Below the pieces are notes generated by a model. That model ran no database searches. It was not told where the DNA came from and saw nothing but the letters and a program-made list of their open reading frames with translations. The translations under genes and the position numbers were made by a program. This document shows, piece by piece, positions 1 through 5,664 of a DNA stretch of 8,851 nucleotides. Origin of the DNA: DASPSR01 sp035498715. GTDB taxonomy: Bacteria > Nitrospirota > UBA9217. The stretch covers positions 1-8,851 of the forward strand of contig DATJZV010000082.1 in NCBI GenBank assembly GCA_035498715.1. The letters are read 5' to 3'. Numbering within the stretch: the stretch's first letter is position 1; each line of letters starts with the position of its first letter.

Positions 1-879
1 CATGCCGGGAGAGGATATCTCCTGCATGCGTCTGCGTTTCACGATCTCTTGAGCCTGCTGCGACGAAACACCTCCCGGGAAACCCTCGGGGTAGCCGTAC
101 AGTTTCCAGAATTCCTCATCCACGACCATCCACTCTTCATCGACAACATCGGACGCGCCGTCCCTCGGCATGGTGATGAAGTTCGACCGCGCGAGCGTGA
201 GGAACTTGCCGTCGGGAGAAAGCAGGCCAAGGTCGGCACAGAATGAATGGGTTGGTCGCCCGAGATCAAAATACCAGCTGCCCGTCCGCTCGTAGACCTC
301 CTGGTCATAATAGCCCAGAGCATTGCGGCCGTCGAACTGCACACCAGTCACGTCGTAAATACGTATGCACAGCCTGCTGTTCCAGCCTAACCATGCCTTT
401 TCCCGTTCGATCCGTGCCGGGGTCACTTCCCAATAGGCATGGGCAACGTAGGGATCCCGCGTCATGAGAACAATCTTTTCTTCACTGTAGCCGGGAGGAA
501 GCTCCTCGTACGGTCGATTTGTGGGCGCCGATTTCTGTTCAGGAACGGGGCCTGTGTAGAACTTGGCTTCGGCAACTCGCTCCTGTGCCATAAGCGGCAC
601 CTCCGCGCCCACGGGCATTTCCCACTTACGTTCCGGCTCTTTTGCAGGCTTCTTGACCGTCTTTATGACAGGCGCCGAAGCCTTGGCGCGCCGTGCCGGG
701 CGCTTTGGTGCCACCGCCTTTTTTGCGACAGGTTTGCCAGCTTTCTTGGGCACAGCTGACGCCATTAATACTTTGATAATATCATCTTTCTTTGCCCTAG
801 CGGGCAGCGTTATCTTTTTCTTGTTGGCCAGGGCTTTGAGTTCTGCTACGGTCTTTGCTGCTAATTCAACTTTTTTCAT
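1..879 (-). CDS. Rho_N/SAP-like + DUF4912 domain protein (partial, 3' end outside window)
   Basis: The first 293 residues of a protein that runs off the left edge with no stop. Residues about 5-40 form a helix pair rich in Lys and Ala (TVAELKALANKKKITLPARA) like the Rho termination factor N-terminal/SAP fold, which in other proteins binds nucleic acid. Residues 41-85 are a Lys/Ala/Pro-rich, histone-H1-like linker. Residues about 128-265 match DUF4912: LPPGYSEEKIVLMTRDPYVA, then AYWEV, and later SWYFDLG and FCADLGLLSPDGKF. The start ATG at 877-879 is preceded by AGGGGG eight bases upstream and by a sigma-70 promoter at 920-947. The function of DUF4912 is not known to me; in related bacteria I recall it beside GH57/DUF1957 glycan-branching genes, but that neighbour would lie outside this window. 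The domain call is firm and the role is open. Codon use looks normal and no break is visible. Confidence 0.88.
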   Translation of the reverse strand, partial: MKKVELAAKTVAELKALANKKKITLPARAKKDDIIKVLMASAVPKKAGKPVAKKAVAPKRPARRAKASAPVIKTVKKPAKEPERKWEMPVGAEVPLMAQERVAEAKFYTGPVPEQKSAPTNRPYEELPPGYSEEKIVLMTRDPYVAHAYWEVTPARIEREKAWLGWNSRLCIRIYDVTGVQFDGRNALGYYDQEVYERTGSWYFDLGRPTHSFCADLGLLSPDGKFLTLARSNFITMPRDGASDVVDEEWMVVDEEFWKLYGYPEGFPGGVSSQQAQEIVKRRRMQEISSPGM

Positions 880-919
880 CTCAAACCCCCTATCTTTCCA
901 GCATTTAAACTTCCAATCA

Positions 920-947
920 ACTATACCACAAAATACGGCATTGTCAA
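920..947 (-). promoter_or_regulatory. sigma-70 promoter of the DUF4912 gene
   Basis: Read on the minus strand: TTGACA (942-947), 16-base spacer, TATAGT (920-925). It lies about 40 bases upstream of the ATG at 879, followed by the AGGGGG ribosome binding site. The -35 is a perfect match and the -10 matches at five of six positions. Confidence 0.6.
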
Positions 948-979
948 ACTTATTCCCTGTGCCGCGCTCCTCAGCTTTT

Positions 980-1008
980 TTGATAAACACGCACAAAAGT
1001 CTTATAAC
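980..1008 (+). promoter_or_regulatory. possible relic promoter facing the fabF pseudogene
   Basis: TTGATA (980-985), 17-base spacer, TATAAC (1003-1008) on the plus strand. The -10 ends only 8 bases before the fabF ATG at 1017, so any transcript would be nearly leaderless, and no Shine-Dalgarno sequence is visible. It may be chance in an AT-rich gap, or what remains of the original promoter. Confidence 0.3.
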
Positions 1009-1016
1009 TGCGTGCC

Positions 1017-1708
1017 ATGAAAGGTCGTGTCGCGATAACGGGACTGGGGCGCTCACGCCGCTCATCCTTGCCGGCTTCTGCCAGCCCGGAGCATTGTCAC
1101 AGTGGAACGAGGAGCCGGCAAGAGCGAGTGTGCCCTTTGATAGGGACCGGGACGGCTTCGGGCTCGCTGAGAATGCTGGCGTACTCGTGCTCGAAGAACT
1201 GACTCATGCGCAGAGGAGAGGAGCGAGGGTTTACGGAGAGCTCGCAGGATACGGACTCCGTTCCGATGCACATCATTACTCACGACCGTACCCCGAAGCA
1301 GACGGCCCTGCCCGCGCGATGGCACTCGTGATCAAGGATGCGGGAGCGAGCCCGGACGCTATAGATTATATATGCCCATGGGACATCGACCATGTCGAAC
1401 AACAGGATAGAGACCCTAGCGATCAAAAAGGTCTTCAGCAAGCACGCATATAACCTCGCCGTGAGCTTATCGAGGTCCCTGCTCGGCCACACGCTCGGCG
1501 CGGCAGGAGCTGTCGAGGCAGCGGTAACCGCACTTTCGCTCCATCGGTGAACAATCCCGCCTACGATAAATTACGAGCACCGCGACCCCGAATGTGATTT
1601 GGATCATGCTCCCAACCAGACCAGAAAGACATCCGCTCAGCCATTTCCAACTCACTCGGCTTCGGCGGGATCAATGCCGCCCTCGCCCTGAAGAAATACC
1701 CTAGTTAA
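1017..1708 (+). pseudogene. fabF: 3-oxoacyl-ACP synthase II (FabF) pseudogene
   Basis: A decayed beta-ketoacyl-ACP synthase II. The start MKGRVAITGLG (1017-1049) is typical FabF N-terminus. It then jumps, in another frame, to LTPLILAGFC and PFDRDRDGF, which match the FabF segment near residue 200, so roughly 180 codons including the active-site Cys are missing. The frame-2 stretch runs to DAIDYI; there a 2-base loss at 1373 moves the frame, and AHGTST (first catalytic His) with LLGHTLGAAGAVEAAVTALS (second His) follow. CGG is then followed by TGA (1548-1550) where a Gly codon is expected. TIPPTINYEHRDPECDLDH continues past it, and another shift at about 1628 leads to SNSLGFGGINAALALKKY and TAA at 1706-1708. 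Fatty-acid elongation activity is impossible from this copy; a functional fabF is expected elsewhere. Identification is firm from the collinear motifs; the exact breakpoints are approximate. Confidence 0.92.
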
Positions 1709-1715
1709 TGATATT

Positions 1716-1827
1716 GTCTGGGAATCAAAGAAAATCAGTCAGTTAACAAAGATTTTTTAATTGACATATCAAATTATAATTAATAGACTATATGTTAACT
1801 GTTGTTTTAGAATGTTACGTCCCAGAC
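1716..1827. repeat. nested imperfect inverted repeat upstream of the cytochrome gene
   Basis: Three collinear blocks on the left recur as reverse complements on the right. GTCTGGGA (1716-1723) pairs with TCCCAGAC (1820-1827). CAGTTAACA (1740-1748) pairs with TGTTAACTG (1793-1801). TTAATT (1757-1762) pairs with AATTAA (1778-1783). The spacings are nearly symmetric (16 versus 18 bases, then 8 versus 9). The structure encloses the TTGACA promoter. It could be paired operator sites, a cruciform, or a decayed MITE-like insertion; no target duplication is visible. Confidence 0.6.
1761..1789 (+). promoter_or_regulatory. candidate sigma-70 promoter of the cytochrome gene
   Basis: TTGACA (1761-1766), 17-base AT-rich spacer, TAGACT (1784-1789). 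The -35 is perfect and the -10 is weak (four of six), which suits a regulated promoter. The GTTAAC-containing arms at 1740-1748 and 1793-1801 lie on either side, centred about 53 bases apart (close to five helical turns). No sigma-54 type GG/GC pair was found here by eye. Confidence 0.45.
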
Positions 1828-1886
1828 TGCAGCAACATATTTTAAAAAATAAAGAGCCTCAAAATCTAAATACAGGAGGTAAATGC

Positions 1887-3203
1887 ATGAAGATTCTCAA
1901 ATCCGTCGCAGTATCCGCGCTGCTGGCATTGCCAATCCTGGCATATAGCCTCTGTCAGGACGGAAGCGCAGCGGAGCCAAAGAAAGCCACGAGTATCGAT
2001 GAACTCGCAAAGATGTACGATTCAACTGGCTGCAAGCAGTGCCATGAGGGAATTTACAATGATTGGGAGAAGTCGATCCATTCCCGGTCCATCTTTGGAA
2101 CCGGCAGGACGGCAGCTACCATAAAGACGACGGTAACAGTCGGGCTCATGGGATGGAAATACTCCGGCGTCAAGAAACCGGAAGATGTTACGGTCAAGAG
2201 CCTTATGATCTGTATGAAGTGCCATCTTCCCCAGATTGCGGAAGCAACGGATGACGTGGCGAAAGAGATCGTGAAGAACGTCTTCATCTATACAGACCCC
2301 AAGTCGAGCGATGAGGAGCGGGAAAAGTCGGTCTCCAAGCTATCGAAGGTAAATATCAGTTGCCTTGTCTGCCATCAGCGCAATGCCATCATCCACAAGT
2401 GGGTCGACGGGTTCCCGGAGAAGGACACGGTCTACGGTTCCAAGGACGGCGCCCATGCCGATGCAATGTATCCGAAGATGAAGACGAGTCCTATCATACA
2501 TGAATCCATCCTATGCGGCCAATGCCACGGGCTCGGTCCAAACTTCGAACTCGAGAACCCCTCACAGTGCGGTACCCTTTATGGCAGTTACCTCTGGGCT
2601 TATCGGGCTGAGGGAGGCCAGGAAAGCTGTCAGGAATGCCATATGAAGAAGAGCAAGCTCGGCCACAACATGCAGAGCTACAACGATATCAATATGGGCA
2701 AGACGGCCGTTGACTTCCGCGTTGAGACGCTGGGCTATATCTGGCGCGATAAGGCTAAGATGATCCCCCAGGCCCTTGTCAAGATTGAGATGACCAACCG
2801 CGCCGGCCACGCCATCCCTGACGGCTGACCAACTCCCAACCGGCTGGTCCTGGAAGTGACCGCGAAAGACAGTAAAGGTAATCAGTTGTTCCAGCAGTCA
2901 AAGATCTACATGCCTATTCCCCAGCAGCTCGGCCGCGGCGACAAAATGGGCCGCGGACCCTATGAAAAGAGCGGCATCATCCTTGACAACGGCCTGCCGC
3001 CAAACAAACCCGTGCGTGAAAGCTTCGAGATACCGTTCCCTGCGGAGTTCACCAAGAAAGATGGCAAGGATGTGACGAACATCCTTGATTATGACATGAC
3101 AGTGGACATCGAACTCATGTATGAGCCTTTCGGCGACAAGGAGACGGGCATCACCTGGCACAAGGTGACAAAAAAGGTGAGCGTCGAAAAAGGCGGGGTG
3201 TAA
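1887..3203 (+). CDS. five-haem c-type cytochrome, probable selenoprotein (in-frame UGA at codon 314)
   Basis: A secreted electron-transfer protein of 438 residues if TGA 2826-2828 is decoded as selenocysteine (residue 314). The start ATG at 1887 has AGGAGGT (1874-1880) six bases upstream. Residues 1-29 are a Sec-type signal peptide (MKILK, hydrophobic core, GSAA then E). Five CxxCH haem sites follow: C49KQCH, C109MKCH, C159LVCH, C210GQCH and C248QECH, so it should act in the periplasm or at the outer surface. TNRAGHAIPDG is then followed by TGA and, in the same frame, by PTPNRLVLEV and 114 more residues of a beta-rich C-terminal domain ending at TAA 3201-3203. Continuity of frame and sense across the TGA argues for readthrough, not decay, and a SECIS-like hairpin follows. 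The alternative is a recent nonsense mutation giving a 313-residue protein that still carries all five haems. The partner reductase or substrate cannot be told from the sequence. A strong terminator makes it a single-gene unit. Confidence 0.85.
2843..2863 (+). promoter_or_regulatory. candidate bacterial SECIS hairpin
   Basis: The hairpin begins 14 bases after the UGA. Lower pairs are G2843-C2863 and C2844-G2862. U2845 is bulged. The upper stem GGUC (2846-2849) pairs with GACC (2858-2861), with a C/U mismatch, a U-G wobble and the tip GGAA (2852-2855). The tip lies 23 bases past the UGA. A bulged U below a short upper stem with G at the start of the apical loop is the known pattern for SelB-bound SECIS elements. 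The stem is short, so this is support, not proof. Confidence 0.45.
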
Positions 3204-3235
3204 CGAATAAGCCGTCATCTGATAATGGACTATGG

Positions 3236-3283
3236 AAAAATGCCGGCGCGGGTTGATCCCCCTACCTCGCCGGCATTTTTTTC
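3236..3283 (+). terminator. strong intrinsic terminator after the cytochrome gene
   Basis: A perfect 13-base stem: AAAAATGCCGGCG (3236-3248) with CGCCGGCATTTTT (3268-3280), with a 19-base loop. The stem runs into a T tract ending at 3282. The A run on the left arm means it could also work on the opposite strand. Confidence 0.92.
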
Positions 3284-3391
3284 TTCAATCATAGTGGGGT
3301 GGCTGCGTGATCCCGCTTCTCCTTTTCTCCGGATCAATAAGCACAAGAGTCTGAAGCCCGGGTTGACAATAATGTATAAGAGAAATCCTGG

Positions 3392-3420
3392 TTATCATTT
3401 TTATTGTACTGTGATACAAT
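3392..3420 (+). promoter_or_regulatory. candidate promoter of the FHA sigma-54 activator (leaderless start)
   Basis: TTATCA (3392-3397), 17-base spacer, TACAAT (3415-3420), with TGTG just before the -10. Transcription would begin at about 3426-3428, at the ATG itself. A TTGACA at 3363-3368 has no good -10 at the right distance, although TATAAG (3375-3380) lies close by and could belong to another start with a weak -35. Confidence 0.4.
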
Positions 3421-3426
3421 GAAAGA

Positions 3427-4773
3427 ATGAAAAATTCCGGAAAGAAAAGCAACGCATCCGGGAGAAATGCTGACAGGACCGAGATATTGGTTGTTCGTAA
3501 CAGGGGGCCGTTCATATTCAGAAAGGTGCGGCTCGCAGTGATCAGCGGCAGGGATGCAGGGAAAGAGACGATGCTCCAGAAGACCCTGGTCTCGATTGGC
3601 GCGCTCCCTGAGAACGATCTCGTGCTTACCGACCAGACGGTTTCACGTAGGCACGCGGTGGTCGAGGAAAAGGCCGACGGCTATGTTATCCGCGATCTCA
3701 ACAGCACTAACGGGACGTTCCTCGACGGCGTACGGGTACGCGAGGCGTATCTCACCCCGGGATCTGTCATTCGCCTGGGACAGACCGAGATCTCCTTCTC
3801 GCCGCTGGAGGAACGCATAGAAATCCTGAAAAGCGATGCAGACCGCTTCGGCGAACTTATCGGATCATCATCCCCCATGCAGGAGGTCTACGGCATTCTC
3901 GAGCGCATCGCTCCTACGGACGTTACTGTGCTCCTCGAAGGCGAGACCGGCACGGGCAAGGAGCTTGCGGCACGGTCAATTCACAGCCATAGCCGCAGGG
4001 CGGGCAGCCCTTTTGTCGTGTTCGACTGCGGCGCAGTAGCGCCGAACCTTATCGAGAGCGAGCTTTTCGGCCATGAAAAGGGCGCGTTCACCGATGCGGT
4101 CAAGTCCCGGCAAGGTGCATTCGAACTTGCCGATGGCGGAACCATCTTTCTCGATGAGATCGGCGAACTATCCCTCGATCTCCAGCCAAAGCTCCTCCGC
4201 GCCCTTGACCGGCGCGAGACCAAACGGGTGGGAGCCGACAAACCCGTACCGGTAAATGTCCGAGTCGTCTCCGCGACGAACAAGGACCTCGAAGAAGAGT
4301 TAAAGGCCGGAAGGTTCCGTGAGGACCTCTTTTACCGGCTCTCGGTAGTGCGGGTATACATGCCCCCGCTCAGGAAAAGGAAAGAGGACATCGAAACAAT
4401 CACCGGATATCTACTCGCGGGAATATCCTCCGAGATCGGCAAGAAGGTTGACGGCCTCTCTCCTGAGGCCGCTGCAGCACTGATGGCATATTCCTGGCCC
4501 GGGAACGTGCGGGAACTTAAGAACGTCCTCGGACGGGCCGCTGCACTGAGCGACGGCGGTAAGATCGAAGCAAAAGACCTTTTCCTCTCCCAAGGGAAGA
4601 AAACAGCCACCCTCGAAGGCCTGAGCGGCAAGACGCTGGAAGATATCGAAAAGGCCGCGATTCATGCTACGCTTAAATCAGTATCGGGAAACAAGACCGA
4701 GGCTGCGAAGATGCTCGGTATTGCGTATTCAACACTGTATGAAAAGATGAAGAAGTACGGAGTGAGGGATTGA
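3427..4773 (+). CDS. FHA-domain sigma-54 dependent transcriptional activator
   Basis: A 448-residue bacterial enhancer-binding protein that would drive open-complex formation by sigma-54 RNA polymerase. Residues 35-125 are an FHA domain (ENDLVLTDQTVSRRHAVV, LNSTNGTFLDG). Residues 143-370 are the AAA+ ATPase: Walker A GETGTGKE (172-179), the sigma-54 contact loop written GAFTDA (219-224) instead of GAFTGA, Walker B TIFLDE (239-244), and sensor/arginine-finger region FREDLFYRL (297-305). WPGNVREL (357-364) marks the lid. Residues 405-446 are a Fis-type helix-turn-helix (GNKTEAAKMLGIAYSTLYEK). The FHA Arg of the usual GR motif is Ala59, while SxxH and the NGT Asn are present. No good Shine-Dalgarno sequence precedes the ATG; a -10-like hexamer ends six bases before it. 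The start at 3427 is the only ATG ahead of the FHA domain in this frame. Targets are unknown; Ser/Thr kinase and FHA/VWA genes lie downstream on the other strand. Confidence 0.93.
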   Translation: MKNSGKKSNASGRNADRTEILVVRNRGPFIFRKVRLAVISGRDAGKETMLQKTLVSIGALPENDLVLTDQTVSRRHAVVEEKADGYVIRDLNSTNGTFLDGVRVREAYLTPGSVIRLGQTEISFSPLEERIEILKSDADRFGELIGSSSPMQEVYGILERIAPTDVTVLLEGETGTGKELAARSIHSHSRRAGSPFVVFDCGAVAPNLIESELFGHEKGAFTDAVKSRQGAFELADGGTIFLDEIGELSLDLQPKLLRALDRRETKRVGADKPVPVNVRVVSATNKDLEEELKAGRFREDLFYRLSVVRVYMPPLRKRKEDIETITGYLLAGISSEIGKKVDGLSPEAAAALMAYSWPGNVRELKNVLGRAAALSDGGKIEAKDLFLSQGKKTATLEGLSGKTLEDIEKAAIHATLKSVSGNKTEAAKMLGIAYSTLYEKMKKYGVRD

Positions 4774-4784
4774 CATCCTCCCCG

Positions 4785-4804
4785 CCCTGAAGTGACAGGG
4801 TTTT
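4785..4804 (+). terminator. short hairpin with T tract after the activator gene
   Basis: CCCTG (4785-4789) pairs with CAGGG (4796-4800) across a six-base loop, followed by TTTT. It begins 12 bases after the TGA at 4771-4773. The stem is only five pairs, so it is a weak terminator. It overlaps a motif like the ends of IS200/IS605 elements. Confidence 0.45.
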
Positions 4805-4806
4805 AC

Positions 4807-4830
4807 GGCGCAAATGATAAAGCGCCCTTT
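4807..4830 (+). terminator. second hairpin after the activator gene
   Basis: GGCGC (4807-4811) pairs with GCGCC (4822-4826) across a ten-base A-rich loop, followed by CTTT. Together with the hairpin just upstream it may form a tandem terminator. The T tract is short. Confidence 0.4.
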
Positions 4831-5208
4831 CCATTAGATGCTATTGACCTATATTGACATATTTGGTGACAGAACATCGGGAACATCCTGACAATGTTTA
4901 AACAGCAATCGTTAATTATCGGAACGGAAATAATTAAGATGTAGATACGTCAATGAAACAGATGATACCGGCCGGCAGATCACGTGCTGACAGATACATG
5001 AGCGATGCTTTTGCATTTTAAGAATTAGGAAAAAACTGGAGAGGAAGGAACTGTTAATACTAAGAAAAGATAACTGAGGCAACTAACCGTCTTACGATCA
5101 TTGTCCATCAAAAAAAATGAATAAAATCTTCCCCCGTCTTCCTTCACAGGTTCCCTGGTTCCAAGAATGATCTGAAGATTACAGATACGCCAGAATTCGG
5201 CACTCACT
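4831..5208. other. intergenic stretch, no gene seen
   Basis: About 380 bases between the convergent activator and small-protein genes. Reading frames here are short and have no recognisable protein sense. The one visible structure is an AT-only inverted repeat, TTAATTAT (4912-4919) with ATAATTAA (4930-4937), around a ten-base loop. GGTTCC occurs twice in tandem near 5150-5163. No tRNA, clear promoter or strong terminator was found by eye. Confidence 0.6.
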
Positions 5209-5430
5209 TCATGCCGCTTCCGCCATCCCCTCCTGCGATCTTCTGCGTTCTTTGCCTTTATAGTTATAGGAGGAGTCTGTTATCGTCTCCCTTATGGGGT
5301 CGATGCCCACACGCACCCATCCCTTCCGGCGTTTAAATGATGCGATCGCGCCCGTCTCTATGAACTCATCAAGGCGGGAAGCCTTAACAAAATCGTACCT
5401 TTGATTTTGGTAAATAACGCGGATTAACAT
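5209..5430 (-). CDS. GSU3473-type small protein
   Basis: A 73-residue soluble protein. The sequence pattern (MLIRVIYQNQRYDFVKASRL, DEFIE near residue 21, SFKRRKGWVRVGIDPIRE at 31-48) matches the small GSU3473 family found in Geobacter-like bacteria, whose function is unknown. The tail YKGKERRR (57-64) resembles the YxGxERR signature that often ends small regulatory proteins of these bacteria. The ATG at 5428-5430 is chosen because AGGAGG (5438-5443 on the plus strand) sits seven bases upstream. An ATG further upstream at 5475 would add 15 residues without a ribosome binding site and would disrupt the family start. It has its own promoter at 5508-5536 and lies downstream of the kinase gene on the same strand, with a gap of 234 bases. 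Confidence 0.82.
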   Translation of the reverse strand: MLIRVIYQNQRYDFVKASRLDEFIETGAIASFKRRKGWVRVGIDPIRETITDSSYNYKGKERRRSQEGMAEAA

Positions 5431-5507
5431 ACAAAGGCCTCCTCTCTTAGAATTAATTGTTGTCCGATTTATCATTATTCTTTTTTTGATTATCTTACCT
5501 CAACTTA

Positions 5508-5536
5508 AATATATCAACAGATATGCTAATTGTCAA
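5508..5536 (-). promoter_or_regulatory. sigma-70 promoter of the GSU3473-type gene
   Basis: Read on the minus strand: TTGACA (5531-5536), 17-base spacer, TATATT (5508-5513). This is close to the ideal sigma-70 consensus. It gives a leader of about 70 bases before the ATG at 5430. The rest of 5476-5664 is AT-rich and shows no clear terminator for the kinase gene. Confidence 0.7.
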
Positions 5537-5664
5537 AGCAGGCATTACAGAGCATAATCCTTTATTATTATTTTTATAGAAGATATAAAAAGATGTTCCT
5601 TTGCGCATGAGTGCATTATTGCTGTCGCGTCCTTACTATGGGAAATTTTGCGTCACAAGTACAG

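Noticed and set aside
563..1453. A 296-codon open frame on the plus strand
   Set aside because: Its first part runs antisense through the well-supported DUF4912 gene, and its last part is the central fragment of the fabF pseudogene. The join is accidental.
1761..1886. An upstream extension of the cytochrome start to 1761
   Set aside because: The added residues overlap the promoter and make no signal peptide. AGGAGGT six bases before ATG 1887 and the signal sequence that follows fix the start.
2856..3203. A separate 115-residue gene starting at GTG 2856
   Set aside because: It is in the same frame as the cytochrome, has no ribosome binding site, and its sense continues smoothly from the codons just after the TGA at 2826. 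It is the C-terminal part of the same protein.
3250..3420. A sigma-54 (-24/-12) promoter for the activator or the cytochrome
   Set aside because: No GG and GC pair with the required ten-base gap in a TGGCAC/TTGC context was found by eye in these upstream regions.
5025..5207. A 60-codon minus-strand frame right after the GSU3473-type gene
   Set aside because: It starts at GTG without a ribosome binding site and has no recognisable protein pattern or family resemblance.
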